Shown piece by piece: positions 47,505 through 57,476 of a stretch of DNA of 64,000 bases. The position numbers and the translations under genes were made by a program. Below the pieces are notes generated by a model that did no database searches, was not told where the DNA came from, and saw only the letters and a program-made list of their open reading frames with translations. Each line of letters starts with the position of its first letter. Position 1 is the first letter of the stretch. The DNA comes from Dysgonomonas sp. HDW5A (lineage in GTDB: Bacteria; Bacteroidota; Bacteroidia; Bacteroidales; Dysgonomonadaceae), in the NCBI RefSeq assembly GCF_011299555.1, contig NZ_CP049857.1, positions 1,798,001 through 1,862,000 of the forward strand. Direction: 5' to 3'.

Positions 47505-50363
47505 ATGCACAACAAAAATTATCTTATTTCGGAAGTGAAGAATTACGTATTAAAATCGACCTTAACAATTTTCGCACTACTTGTTGCCGGTGTACTATTT
47601 TCCCAAACATCTATTAAAGGAGTTGTAACAGATGCTAAAACGGGGGAGACTTTACCCGGAGTAGCTATTTCGCTAAAGAACACAACTCAGGGAGTAATGA
47701 GCGATATGGATGGAACTTATCAGTTGAATGTTGGTCCCGGAAAGCATATCATTACAGCATCTTACCTTTCATATGGAGCTTTGGAAATAACGGATGTAGA
47801 GGTTAAGAAGGGAGAAGTAACCAGCTTGGATATACCGATGAAAGAGTCGCTCACCGCATTGAATGAAGTGGTTGTAGTAGCCATGGCTAGAATTAACTCG
47901 GAAGTATCGTTACTCAATTCGATGAAGAATGCAAATGGTATTGTAAGTGGTGTTTCATCACAGCAAATATCGAGAAACCAAGATCGTGATGCTTCGGAAG
48001 TTATCAGGCGAATTCCCGGAATATCTATTATGGATAATAAATTTATAGTTGCCAGAGGATTGTCTCAACGGTATAATAACGTATGGATCAATAATAGTGC
48101 AACGCCCAGTTCTGAAGCCGATAGCCGTTCTTTCTCGTTCGACCTTATTCCCAGTTCGCAGATTGAGAATATTATGATCGTAAAATCTCCACAACCCGAA
48201 CTTCCCGCCGATTTTTCGGGAGGTTTCGTAAAAGTGGCAACCAAAGGTATTCCGAATGAGAATTCGATGGAGATCAGTTATGGAACAGGTTTCAATACAG
48301 AAACGCAATTTAAAGACTTTAAATATAACCCCGGAAGTGCTACCGATTTTCTGGGATTTGATAACGGACATAGAGCTTTGAGAGATATTGTTCCATTCAG
48401 ACTCGATGGCGATAATACCGATATGGTGGATGCTGTAACTAAAAACGGATTCAATAACAACTGGAATATAAAGACCAGAAGTCCTTTGCCCGATCAACGT
48501 TTCTCTTTTGCCATGAGCAGGCGTATCAATACCGAAGGCGGGCAACAATGGGGATTGACCAGTGCCGTCAATTACAGTTATACAAGCCGTACTCTAATGG
48601 GTATGAGGAATGCACAGTATGAAGTGTATAATGATATAGCAGATATAGCTGAACCAGATAATGATTATACTGACGATCAGTATAACCGGAATGCTCGATT
48701 GGGAGCTATGGTTAACCTATCCTTTATTTCGAATAAAAATAATCACTACGAATTTCAGAATATTTTCAATCAGTTAGGACAGGATCGCTATACATTTCGT
48801 GAGGGAACGGACTATACCAGCGGACGTTCGAAAAGACAAGAAAAACAGGAATATTTATATTCAAGCCGAACTACCTATTCGGGGCAGTTTACAGGAAAGC
48901 ATACTCTGCCTTTTGCCGATAAGCTCGATTGGACTTTAGGCTTTTCGTATGCCAATAAAAATCAGCCCGACCGAAGGATGATCAATCGTACTGAAAATGC
49001 TTCTACACCCGAAGACCCGTTTAATGGGCAGATGTATATTTCGCAGGCTGATATCGAACGAAATTTTATAGACCTGAGTGAATATACATATAATGCAGGA
49101 GCAAATTATTCGCATGATCTGAAGATCAATTCATCAATAACTTCGACCTTGAAGGGAGGCTTTTATGGAGAATATAAAGTGAAAGATTATAATACACGAG
49201 ACTTTGACTATCTATATAATGAAAATTATTTCCCTTATAGCTTTCGCTTTGGTGATGTTGTGAACGACATTCTTATCCCTGAGAATTTTGGAGCAGGCAG
49301 GTTATATATTAATGAGTCTACTAATAATGTAGATAGTTACGATGGAAATAATAAATTATTGGCGGCTTATTTAGCCATAAACATTCCCTATAATAAATTT
49401 AATATTTATGCAGGAGCACGTTTCGAGCATGATATTATGACCTTAACCAACTTTATATCACCCGTCGGTTTTGAGACGAAAGATTCGGAATACAAAACGA
49501 CAGATGTCTTTCCCTCATTAAATGTGAGTTATAATCTCGATAAATCCAATATCCTGCGATTTGCTTATGGAATGTCGATCAATCGTCCCGAGTTTAGAGA
49601 GGTTTCACCCGCTTCATTTTATGACTTCGACCTGTTCAACCGAATACAAGGTAATCCCGATTTGAAAGCAGCCTATATTCAAAATATAGATCTTAGGTAC
49701 GAACTTTATCCATCTTCGGGTGAGCTAATATCTGTAGCACTATTCTATAAACATTTCGACAATCCGATTGAATGGACTTTTGTTAATACAGGAGGAGGAA
49801 GCCGGATATTCACTTTCGAAAATGCTTTGTCAGGGCAGAATCTAGGGATTGAGGTAGACCTGAAAAAGCGTCTTGACTTTATTGGACTGAAAGATTTCTC
49901 GGCAGTTGTCAACGGGTCATTAATCAAGAGTAAAGTCAAATTTGATGAAAGCAGTACCGAAGACGAGCGTCCGCTACAAGGACAATCTCCCTTCTTGGTA
50001 AATGCCGGACTTTTTTACCAGAGTGAACCCATGCAACTGACAGCTGGACTTATGTATAACATCATCGGTAAACGGATTGTAGGTATAGGACTTAAAAGCA
50101 AAAGCGAGAACAGTACTGTGAATGACGATATACCCGATATGTATGAAATGCCACGAAATGTGCTTGACTTTACGGTAACTAAACGAATTGGTAAACAGGT
50201 CGAAATTGCAGCAGCTGTAAAAGATATATTTTCTCAGGATGTCGTTTATAAACAGTTCCCCAAATTTATAGATAGCGACGGGGTGATGCATGAAAGAGAG
50301 CAAACAACGAGGCGATATAATCCGGGGCGGAACATAAGTATCTCTGCCAAATTCAATTTTTAA
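47505..50363 (+). CDS. TonB-dependent outer membrane receptor
   Basis: 952 residues from ATG 47505 (an earlier GTG at 47475 adds ten poor residues). Signal region about 15-34 (VLFS-Q). Residues 38-120 form a CarboxypepD-regulatory beta sandwich (IKGVVTDAKTGETLPGVAI). The plug follows (DASEVIRRIPGISI, FIVARGLSQRYNNVWING-like block), then the outer-membrane barrel to the C-terminal phenylalanine (SISAKFNF). Missing the usual SusD partner; instead a beta-helix lipoprotein gene follows after 75 bases. Substrate unknown. Confidence 0.9.
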   Translation: MHNKNYLISEVKNYVLKSTLTIFALLVAGVLFSQTSIKGVVTDAKTGETLPGVAISLKNTTQGVMSDMDGTYQLNVGPGKHIITASYLSYGALEITDVEVKKGEVTSLDIPMKESLTALNEVVVVAMARINSEVSLLNSMKNANGIVSGVSSQQISRNQDRDASEVIRRIPGISIMDNKFIVARGLSQRYNNVWINNSATPSSEADSRSFSFDLIPSSQIENIMIVKSPQPELPADFSGGFVKVATKGIPNENSMEISYGTGFNTETQFKDFKYNPGSATDFLGFDNGHRALRDIVPFRLDGDNTDMVDAVTKNGFNNNWNIKTRSPLPDQRFSFAMSRRINTEGGQQWGLTSAVNYSYTSRTLMGMRNAQYEVYNDIADIAEPDNDYTDDQYNRNARLGAMVNLSFISNKNNHYEFQNIFNQLGQDRYTFREGTDYTSGRSKRQEKQEYLYSSRTTYSGQFTGKHTLPFADKLDWTLGFSYANKNQPDRRMINRTENASTPEDPFNGQMYISQADIERNFIDLSEYTYNAGANYSHDLKINSSITSTLKGGFYGEYKVKDYNTRDFDYLYNENYFPYSFRFGDVVNDILIPENFGAGRLYINESTNNVDSYDGNNKLLAAYLAINIPYNKFNIYAGARFEHDIMTLTNFISPVGFETKDSEYKTTDVFPSLNVSYNLDKSNILRFAYGMSINRPEFREVSPASFYDFDLFNRIQGNPDLKAAYIQNIDLRYELYPSSGELISVALFYKHFDNPIEWTFVNTGGGSRIFTFENALSGQNLGIEVDLKKRLDFIGLKDFSAVVNGSLIKSKVKFDESSTEDERPLQGQSPFLVNAGLFYQSEPMQLTAGLMYNIIGKRIVGIGLKSKSENSTVNDDIPDMYEMPRNVLDFTVTKRIGKQVEIAAAVKDIFSQDVVYKQFPKFIDSDGVMHEREQTTRRYNPGRNISISAKFNF

Positions 50364-50377
50364 GGTCTCTGACTTTT
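50362..50377 (+). repeat. AAGGTC-hairpin repeat, wobble variant
   Basis: AAGGTC-TCT-GACTTT: one arm base changed so that a G-T pair keeps the stem. It overlaps the receptor stop codon and precedes the lipoprotein gene. Confidence 0.55.
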
Positions 50378-50438
50378 ACTGTTGACTTGACTAAAATTAA
50401 TAAATATTGTTAGCAACTAATTTTTAAATATTTACACA

Positions 50439-51917
50439 ATGAAACTTTTCAAATTATTTAATTTAGCATGGATAGCAAGTAGCATCATGCTCTTTACGAA
50501 TTGCAGTAGTGATAACAATTCGTCTACTGATCCTGATCCGGTGCCTGTTGTAGGAGTAATTGGCGACGGAAGTACAACCGGCTATGAAATAAAAAAAGAT
50601 ACTGTTTTCGAAAAAGGAACATATACACTCAAAGGCTGGGTATATGTCGTGAAAGGTGCTTCGGTAACGTTTAAACCGGGAACCATTATTAAGGGGGATA
50701 AAGCAACCACCGGTAGTTTGATTATTGAGCCGGGAGCTAAAATTTATGCACAAGGTACAGCCAGTAATCCTATTGTATTTACATCGGCTCAGGCGAAAGG
50801 TAGCCGTAAACCGGGAGACTGGGGAGGACTTATCATCTGTGGTAATGCCAAGACCAATAATGGCGGACAACTTCAAATAGAAGGCGGACCAAGAACAAAA
50901 TACGGTGGCGACAATGATGCTGATAACTCAGGTATATTGAGCTATGTACGTGTTGAGTTTGCAGGATACCCCTTCGAAGAAAACAAAGAAATAAATGGTA
51001 TTACTTTTGGTGCTGTAGGTAGTGGTACGAAGGTGGATCACTTGCAGGTTTCTTATTCCAACGACGATTCTTATGAGTGGTTTGGTGGATCGGTTAGTGC
51101 TAAATATTTAGTGGCATATCATGGATGGGACGACGATTTTGATACAGACTATGGTTTCTCCGGAAAACTGCAATATCTTTTGGCGGTTCGTAATCCGAAG
51201 ATTGCCGATACTTCTCTTTCGAATGGATTGGAGTCAGACAACAATGCTTCGGGAACAAATGGTACTCCCAAAACATCTGCCGTATTCAGTAACGTAACCT
51301 TGGTAGGTCCGATAGGTCAGGCAGCAGACTTTGTGAATACTTTAGAGTATATCAATGCAGGAAATTACAGACCTAATAATAACTCTAAGACAGGCTTATT
51401 TCAAGCTGCTATGCAAATTAGACGTTATTCGCAGTTGAGCTGTTTCAACTCTGTGGCGATGGGATTTCCTGTAGGATTGCTTCTTGATAATCAAAAAGGA
51501 AATACGCAAAGTTTAGCAACCAATGGAACATTGAAAATCAATAATGTATTCTTTGCTCAAATGGGTGTGGTAGGATCGGATGTAAATAATAGTTTTGCCG
51601 ATAAATATTCTACTAACGGAACGGATATGACCGATGCCCAATCTTTCTCTCATACCTATTTTACATCTCAGGCTAGCAATAAAGTATTGGCTAATATCTC
51701 GGATTTGAAATTGAAACAACCTAGTAGCTTATCATCTAATCCTAACTGGGGACCTGCAACAGGTAGTCCATTATTGGGTGCTGCATCATTTACTGATCCA
51801 TTACTACAATCGGGATTTGATAAGGTTGATTATGTAGGTGCATTCAAGAGTGATTCAGATGTTGATAACTGGATGAAGGGATGGACTAATTTTGATCCTC
51901 AAAATGCTGATTATTAA
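50439..51917 (+). CDS. Surface lipoprotein with parallel beta-helix fold
   Basis: 492 residues. Lipobox FTNC near residue 22, followed by a Ser/Asp/Pro-rich tether. The body has right-handed beta-helix turns (YTLKGWVYVVKGASVTFKPGTIIKGD, GSLIIEPGAKIYAQGT, NPIVFTSAQAKG, GDWGGLIICG) and Asp-rich loops (SNDDSYEWFGG, HGWDDDFDTDYG). It pairs with the TonB receptor as in other Bacteroidetes loci where such lipoproteins sit after a receptor. Likely outer-membrane cargo-binding or receptor lid; inference. Confidence 0.75.
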   Translation: MKLFKLFNLAWIASSIMLFTNCSSDNNSSTDPDPVPVVGVIGDGSTTGYEIKKDTVFEKGTYTLKGWVYVVKGASVTFKPGTIIKGDKATTGSLIIEPGAKIYAQGTASNPIVFTSAQAKGSRKPGDWGGLIICGNAKTNNGGQLQIEGGPRTKYGGDNDADNSGILSYVRVEFAGYPFEENKEINGITFGAVGSGTKVDHLQVSYSNDDSYEWFGGSVSAKYLVAYHGWDDDFDTDYGFSGKLQYLLAVRNPKIADTSLSNGLESDNNASGTNGTPKTSAVFSNVTLVGPIGQAADFVNTLEYINAGNYRPNNNSKTGLFQAAMQIRRYSQLSCFNSVAMGFPVGLLLDNQKGNTQSLATNGTLKINNVFFAQMGVVGSDVNNSFADKYSTNGTDMTDAQSFSHTYFTSQASNKVLANISDLKLKQPSSLSSNPNWGPATGSPLLGAASFTDPLLQSGFDKVDYVGAFKSDSDVDNWMKGWTNFDPQNADY

Positions 51918-51996
51918 GAGACAATATAAAGTAGATATTGTTTTTTAATAAAGACTAAGTTGCATATAAATTCTGAAAAATAATACTCTACTAAGT

Positions 51997-52034
51997 GTGC
52001 AAGCGGCTAGTGATTAGTCGCTTGCACTATTTTA
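51997..52034. terminator. Bidirectional terminator
   Basis: Thirteen-pair stem (51997-52009 with 52015-52027, one G-T pair), five-base loop, T-rich on both sides; between the lipoprotein gene and convergent menE. Confidence 0.88.
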
Positions 52035-53120
52035 TTGGGAGTTGGCGGACTTGTTTAGAACAAGCTGTTTTAATGCGACTCTGCTTATTTTACCTGTTTC
52101 GGTTAAGGGTATTTTATTTACCCGAATTATTTTTTTAGGCATAAAATATACAGGCAATAAATTCGAGATTAAATTCTCGTCAATTTCCCTCTCGATGGCT
52201 AATACCACAATCTCTCCAAATTTAGGATCGGGTAGGGATGTGATGGCAAAGCCGTTGTTTAATGCAGGTTTTAGTAAAGCTTCTACTTCTTCTATCTGAA
52301 TTTTCACTCCACCACTATTGATTATATTGTCTTTCCGTCCGATAATACGAAAACTCTTGTCCTCATATATTTCCACTATATCATTTGTGTAGAGGCGTTC
52401 ATTTGAAACCAATGGAGCATCTATAATCAACGCATTGTCTTCTGATATAGATAAAATAACCGAGTCGAAAGGGTAATAATGATCCGAAGCTTTATTGCAA
52501 TTCAATTGCCGCAAGGCAATGTGAGAAAGCGTTTCGGTCATACCATAAGTAGAATATACCTTGTGAGAAAAACTCTTTATCGCTTTTTCTATCTGAGGAT
52601 CAATTGAACCTCCCCCGATAATGAGGTTCTTGATATTGCTTAATCGTTTTTTCTCTGTATCCGATTGCAAACTATTGAATACCTGCAAGGGAATCATTGC
52701 CGCAAAACAAAATTCCTTGTCAGTATCTTTTAATGGATTGCCCGATGGTGGAATAGGATATAAATCTAATCCTGCGACCAACGCACGAACCACTACCATC
52801 TTACCTGCAATATAATCCAAAGACATACAAAGCAGAGTAGAATCTCCCTTTTTTAAGCCAAGAAAAGAGCAGGTCAATTGTGCGCTTTGCATCATCCTGC
52901 TTTTTTCGACAAGCATTTCTTTAGGAATACCTGTTGACCCCGATGTCTGAACCTTTAATGTTGGAGAATCGGAAAACCAATCTTTCAAGAACAAAAACAA
53001 ATCGTTATGAAAATCGGATTGAGAGATAAATTCAGGTGAATTTTCATCCAAGAATACATCAGGCAAATATGCCTTTTCCTCAATCGTTATTGTCTGTTTT
53101 GTTCTATCTAATTGGTACAT
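52032..53120 (-). CDS. menE: O-succinylbenzoate-CoA ligase
   Basis: 362 residues from ATG 53120, two bases after the menC stop; a longer frame to 53177 lies inside menC and is rejected. Adenylate-forming enzyme: QTSGSTGIPKEM (P-loop), YSTYGMTETLSHIAL, and the C-terminal RKDNIINSGGVKIQIEEVE with late lysine in TETGKISR. Activates succinylbenzoate for menaquinone synthesis. Shorter than E. coli MenE, as usual in Bacteroidales. Confidence 0.9.
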   Translation of the reverse strand: MYQLDRTKQTITIEEKAYLPDVFLDENSPEFISQSDFHNDLFLFLKDWFSDSPTLKVQTSGSTGIPKEMLVEKSRMMQSAQLTCSFLGLKKGDSTLLCMSLDYIAGKMVVVRALVAGLDLYPIPPSGNPLKDTDKEFCFAAMIPLQVFNSLQSDTEKKRLSNIKNLIIGGGSIDPQIEKAIKSFSHKVYSTYGMTETLSHIALRQLNCNKASDHYYPFDSVILSISEDNALIIDAPLVSNERLYTNDIVEIYEDKSFRIIGRKDNIINSGGVKIQIEEVEALLKPALNNGFAITSLPDPKFGEIVVLAIEREIDENLISNLLPVYFMPKKIIRVNKIPLTETGKISRVALKQLVLNKSANSQ

Positions 53121-53122
53121 AA

Positions 53123-54193
53123 TTATATCAGATTGTCTAGTGTGGGAAACTGACCGTTCGGATTGCTCCACAAACAATCACCTTTGATAGTTAGTGGCAT
53201 TTCGATGTTATTGGTGTAAAGACCACCTGTTCCCAAGCCTTGCGGTAGAGGGTTATCAAAAGTAGCACACCATTGAGCGATGGCATTTAAGCCAATATTA
53301 GATTCTAAGGCTGAGGTTATCCACCAGTCGATTTTTAATTCTTCGGCTAAGTTTATCCATTCCTCAGAACCACTGATACCACCATGTAAAGTTGGTTTCA
53401 GAATAATATATTGAGGTCTGATCGTTTCGAGCAATCGCCTTTTTTCTTCGGGTTGATGAACGCCTATAAGCTCTTCATCCAATGCAATAGGTAAAGGAGT
53501 TTCTTTGGTTAATCGAGCCATTTCGTCCCATTGACCTGCACGTATAGGTTGTTCAATGGAATGTAAGTTCAGTTCCGAAAGGCGTTTCAATTTATCCAAA
53601 GCCTCATCAGGTGCAAAAGCTCCGTTTGCATCTACCCTTAAAGTAATTTGATCTGCTGAAAAATGCTTCCGTATGTGTTGGAGAAGTTTGATTTCATCCT
53701 CGAAATTGATAGCTCCTATTTTCAGTTTGATACAGTGAAAACCTTGTGCCATCTTGGCTTCTATCTGTTCGTGCATATACTGAAAATCGCCCATCCAGAT
53801 TAAGCCATTGATCGGAATACCTTTCTTACCTTCTGTGAACGAATTATCCCAAAGCTTAAAACTTCGGCTTTCGTAATGGCGTAAAGCAGTTTCTAACCCG
53901 AATAGAATAGAAGGGTAGGGACGCAAAGCCTCCGTATTCAAGGTTTTACTTTCTTCTAGTTCCTTACAAAACCGTTCCAATGTTTGTTTGTAATCCTCAT
54001 TATAATCACAGCTCAGATCGAATAAAGGTGCACATTCTCCAATTCCCCAATGTTGAGGATCGGAGGGCGAATAAATCACTACATACCAGATTTTATGGTC
54101 GTGATATACTCCTCGTGACGTGCCTGCCGGTCTTTTAAACTGTAAGGTATAAGGTATTATTTTTATCTTAAATTCCATTCGGTAATGTTCCAT
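53123..54193 (-). CDS. menC: O-succinylbenzoate synthase
   Basis: 356 residues (or 351 from a second ATG at 54178). Enolase-superfamily barrel: KLKIGAINFEDE with the catalytic KxK-like lysine, RVDANGAF, SIEQPI, ALDEELIGV, ILKPTLHGGISG, and SALESNIGLNAIAQ. Dehydrates SHCHC to succinylbenzoate. It leads menE and lies 778 bases from menB, so it needs either long read-through or a promoter of its own in that gap. Confidence 0.9.
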   Translation of the reverse strand: MEHYRMEFKIKIIPYTLQFKRPAGTSRGVYHDHKIWYVVIYSPSDPQHWGIGECAPLFDLSCDYNEDYKQTLERFCKELEESKTLNTEALRPYPSILFGLETALRHYESRSFKLWDNSFTEGKKGIPINGLIWMGDFQYMHEQIEAKMAQGFHCIKLKIGAINFEDEIKLLQHIRKHFSADQITLRVDANGAFAPDEALDKLKRLSELNLHSIEQPIRAGQWDEMARLTKETPLPIALDEELIGVHQPEEKRRLLETIRPQYIILKPTLHGGISGSEEWINLAEELKIDWWITSALESNIGLNAIAQWCATFDNPLPQGLGTGGLYTNNIEMPLTIKGDCLWSNPNGQFPTLDNLI

Positions 54194-54307
54194 AAAGTAT
54201 CACACAAGTTACACAAAGTAATCAGTAAAGTGACAAAGGTGACAAAAAAGTGTAACTTTTATGGTTCTTGTAAAAATCAAGTTATCAATGCTTAACATGT
54301 AAAAAGG

Positions 54308-54331
54308 TTACAAAAGTGACAAATGTTACAC
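54308..54331. repeat. Dispersed 24-base repeat, copy 2
   Basis: Matches 23435-23458 with one mismatch; related words (AAAGTGACAAAGGTGAC) lie nearby at 54226-54244. Confidence 0.6.
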
Positions 54332-54690
54332 TTTTTTGCCTGCTGTTTTTTTGTTACCTTTTTTGATTGTTGTAACTTATTTATGCGAATCAGTAGTTGG
54401 GATTATATGTTCAATTATTCTAACGCACCCTTATGGATTTGTTTTTCATTTTGCCTTGATGCAAAACGAAACAAAAGATCAAGACTGAGCCTCTTTGCCC
54501 GACCCGCTACGGACTCGAAAGCTAAAACAAAAGAAAAACGTTTATCGATAATATCCTTTTGTTTCTTAACGCTTTCTTCGCCCTGCGAGTACCCCGTGCA
54601 AACGCCTAGGTCGGAAGCCTGACGGACAAAAGCCATTTGCAGGCGTCAGCCCCAGTGTATCAGAGGCACAGCCGTTGGCTGACAAGCAAA

Positions 54691-54741
54691 GCAGGCGTAA
54701 AACTAAACGTGCCGCAAGGCAATAAGTTTAGTTTAGCCTGC
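54691..54741. repeat. Long hairpin with GCAA tetraloop
   Basis: GCAGGC/GCCTGC at the base, AAACTAAAC/GTTTAGTTT in the middle, and TGCC-GCAA-GGCA at the tip (54710-54721). The GNRA loop suggests selection for an RNA structure. Confidence 0.65.
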
Positions 54742-54786
54742 AAGCTTTAGTCAGACAGGCGAGCCACGCAGCACAAAGCCTTTTTG

Positions 54787-54816
54787 ATTCCTTTTGCGGC
54801 TTTGGGCAAAAGGAAT
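54787..54816. repeat. Eleven-pair perfect hairpin
   Basis: ATTCCTTTTGC (54787-54797) pairs with 54806-54816 around an eight-base loop; flanking AAAGCC/GGCTTT could form an alternative stem. Confidence 0.6.
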
Positions 54817-54971
54817 ACAAGCAATCTTCGATTGTGCGTAGAAGAATAATTTAATAGAACATTAAACATAACAGATCAACTACTGATTCGCATTATTTAT
54901 ATATAGATAAAGTGCTTCAATATTGGGCGTATGATTATACGCCCCTACATACTTTACTTTATCAGATAAAC

Positions 54972-55796
54972 TTAAGGAAACTTAGGGAATTTCTTAAAAT
55001 CGGGTTTACGTTTTTCTAAGAAAGCGTGTTTACCCTCTTGAGCTTCATCGGTCAGATAATAAAGAAGTGTTGCATTTCCTGCAAGTTCCTGTATCCCTGC
55101 CTGGCCATCGAGTTCGGCATTCAATCCCATTTTTATCATACGCAATGCCATTGGGCTATGTTGCATCATTTCATGTGCCCATTTTACAGTTTCATCCTCT
55201 AACTGATCGAAAGGAACAACTGTATTTACCAATCCCATTTCCAAAGCTTCTTGAGCTGAATATTGACGGCAAAGGAACCATATTTCGCGAGCTTTCTTCT
55301 GACCTACAATACGAGCCAGATAAGAAGACCCGAAACCTGCATCGAAACTACCTACTTTAGGGCCTGTTTGTCCGAAAATAGCATTCTCTGAAGCAATTGA
55401 TATATCGCAAATAACTTGTAAAACGTGTCCGCCACCGATTGCAAAACCGTTTACCATGGCGATAACAGGTTTAGGCATTGAGCGAATTTGTTTCTGTACT
55501 TCAAGAACTTGTAAACGAGGTACACCATCTTTTCCGATGTATCCGCCTTTGCCTTTTACATTCTGATCGCCACCCGCACAAAACGCCTTGTCGCCTGCAC
55601 CTGTAAGGACTACTACATAAATATCTTGATTTTCGTGACAAATGCGTAAAGCGTCACTGATCTCCATAGTGGTTGTAGGAGTAAACGCATTGCGGTAGCG
55701 TGGACGATTGATAGTGATTCGACCTATTCCCTCAAAATAATCAAATAGAATATCTTCGTATTCTTTGATGGTTTCCCATTGCCTTGTAGTTGACAT
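54972..55796 (-). CDS. menB: 1,4-dihydroxy-2-naphthoyl-CoA synthase
   Basis: 274 residues, crotonase fold. [53 protein letters not shown] and [21 protein letters not shown] are MenB signatures; the last holds the ring-closure aspartate. Third gene after menF and menD, starting one base past the menD stop. In many Bacteroidales menC follows at once; here a structured gap intervenes. Confidence 0.96.
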   Translation of the reverse strand: MSTTRQWETIKEYEDILFDYFEGIGRITINRPRYRNAFTPTTTMEISDALRICHENQDIYVVVLTGAGDKAFCAGGDQNVKGKGGYIGKDGVPRLQVLEVQKQIRSMPKPVIAMVNGFAIGGGHVLQVICDISIASENAIFGQTGPKVGSFDAGFGSSYLARIVGQKKAREIWFLCRQYSAQEALEMGLVNTVVPFDQLEDETVKWAHEMMQHSPMALRMIKMGLNAELDGQAGIQELAGNATLLYYLTDEAQEGKHAFLEKRKPDFKKFPKFP

Positions 55797-55797
55797 A

Positions 55798-57468
55798 TTA
55801 TATTATTGTTTTTAGATTATGATAATATTCCTGAAAAGCTTTTTTGCTAATCTCCATATTTGTAGATACTTCCAGTAAAACCGATTGGTCGGTTTTGGTA
55901 TCAATGAATGCTTTAAGGCTTTCTTTCAGGTCATTTCTATTCTCTGCATTCAAGTATTTTAATCCTGCTGCTAAAGCCCAGTCTTTTGCTTGTGTAGTAT
56001 GTTCTGCCGACACATATTCTTTTAACGAAGCAGCTTTATTTAAGCCCGGAAGCAGATGGAAGATTCCACCACCACCATTATTGATTAAGAGTATTCGTAA
56101 ATTTTTGATGTGTTGTATATTCCACAAAGCATTCAGTCCATAAAAGAAACTAAGATCCCCTATAATTAAATAGACAGGATCTTTGTAAACGGAAGCGAAT
56201 CCGATTACAGAGGGTAGGGTACTTTCTATACCATTCACACCTCTATTGCAATATACTTTGATTGATTTATCCAATTGAAACAACTGCACATTCCGTACCG
56301 TAGAACTATTGGCTAGGTGCAAAACCGAATTTTTCGGCATTACCTTTAAAAAATCACCCGTAACCGATATATCCGAGAAAGGTATATCTTCTTTTGGTTC
56401 GGGTATGAGTAGAGAGGTATTCTTCCATAAATCGAAGAATGGTTTTTCTCTATTATCTTGGACTTCTGATGACAATTTAGAAAAGAATTCAATAGCTTCT
56501 GTTTCCACTAAATCGGTCAATGATTGAAACAAGTCTACTACTTCGCCCGACTCAGTCAGATGCCAGTGATTCTTAGGTTTATGTTGTCTGATAAAGTGCT
56601 TCAATCGTTTCGAAACAATATGCCCACCGAGTGTGATAACCAGATCAGGCGAAAAGCTTTCTTTATCCTCTTCAGATATGGTATATAGTAAAGCATCGAA
56701 ATTGCTGATAAATAAAGGTGAAACACTATTCGATAGATTTTCAGTAAAGACTATACAGTCGGTTTTCTCTGCTAAACCTTCAAGTAGTTCAGTTAGTTTG
56801 GGAGTTTGAAACAGTTGTCCTACAATGATTAAACGTTTAGGCATCTTGTGCCACTTTTCAACAAAAGAGCTTATTTCAACAGATTTTCGAGGTCTTGCAT
56901 AATCGATCTTTCTTACTTCGGGAAGAGATTCTTCCGAATAATCAAAAAGAGGTTCGTACAATGGTATATTTATATGTACAGGACCCGAAGCATCGGCAGT
57001 GCAAGCTATCAAAGCTTCATTGATTAACCGATTGCAAAACCATTCGTCTGTTTCGTTATTAATCTCAGGTAGGTGAACCGATTTTTTCGATAACGAACCG
57101 AATACTCCTGCTTGAGGTAAAGTCTGTCCGTCCATTTGTCCGATCCACTCGGGAGAGCGGTCAGCCGAAACTACTATCAAAGGCAATTGTTGGTAATAGG
57201 CTTCGCTTACTGCCGGAGCATAGTTTAGCAATGCAGAACCCGACGTACAACAAATAGCAACAGGTTGTTGCAAAGCCTGTATTATTCCCAAAGCATAAAA
57301 AGCTGCATTTCGTTCATCCACAATCGTGTGGCACTCAAAAAACGCATCTTGCGAAAAAGTCTGCATCAATGGAGCATTACGCGATCCAGGCGAAAGTACA
57401 ATTTGCTTTACTCCATAAGCCTTGAGTAAAGCTACTGTTTGTAATACATTTTTCTTTACTGAAAACAT
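55798..57468 (-). CDS. menD: 2-succinyl-5-enolpyruvyl-6-hydroxy-3-cyclohexene-1-carboxylate synthase
   Basis: 556 residues, thiamine-diphosphate enzyme joining isochorismate and 2-oxoglutarate. [22 protein letters not shown] (cofactor glutamate), [19 protein letters not shown], and the late [12 protein letters not shown] ... [16 protein letters not shown] (ThDP/Mg site) are all present. Eight bases after menF. A TetR-operator-like sequence at 55877-55896 lies in its coding region and is probably chance. Confidence 0.96.
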   Translation of the reverse strand: MFSVKKNVLQTVALLKAYGVKQIVLSPGSRNAPLMQTFSQDAFFECHTIVDERNAAFYALGIIQALQQPVAICCTSGSALLNYAPAVSEAYYQQLPLIVVSADRSPEWIGQMDGQTLPQAGVFGSLSKKSVHLPEINNETDEWFCNRLINEALIACTADASGPVHINIPLYEPLFDYSEESLPEVRKIDYARPRKSVEISSFVEKWHKMPKRLIIVGQLFQTPKLTELLEGLAEKTDCIVFTENLSNSVSPLFISNFDALLYTISEEDKESFSPDLVITLGGHIVSKRLKHFIRQHKPKNHWHLTESGEVVDLFQSLTDLVETEAIEFFSKLSSEVQDNREKPFFDLWKNTSLLIPEPKEDIPFSDISVTGDFLKVMPKNSVLHLANSSTVRNVQLFQLDKSIKVYCNRGVNGIESTLPSVIGFASVYKDPVYLIIGDLSFFYGLNALWNIQHIKNLRILLINNGGGGIFHLLPGLNKAASLKEYVSAEHTTQAKDWALAAGLKYLNAENRNDLKESLKAFIDTKTDQSVLLEVSTNMEISKKAFQEYYHNLKTII

Positions 57469-57476
57469 ATGCTGGG

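Larger units (their letters stand above)
54194..54971. other. Structured 778-base non-coding segment splitting the men genes
   Basis: The left part (54200-54345) has repeated GTGACAAA and GTTACAC words with an eight-base inverted pair (AGTTACAC/GTGTAACT). The right part (about 54420-54840) is clearly richer in G+C and full of inverted repeats, including the hairpins at 54691 and 54787 and GTCAGCC/GGCTGAC around 54645-54683. A 99-codon frame at 54323 has no protein-like features. It looks like an inserted non-coding repeat or remnant of a mobile element. Confidence 0.6.

Noticed and set aside
52032-53177. Longer menE start inside menC
   Set aside because: The extra 19 residues are the shadow of the menC C-terminus; ATG 53120 lies two bases after the menC stop and begins the family-like sequence.
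54323-54622. 99-codon frame in the men gap
   Set aside because: Composition is low in protein-like pattern, it overlaps inverted repeats and has an overlapping frame on the other strand; treated as non-coding.
55877-55896. Second TetR-operator-like palindrome, and a partial one near 29654
   Set aside because: The first is inside menD coding sequence and the second is part of a terminator stem; both are better explained by those roles.
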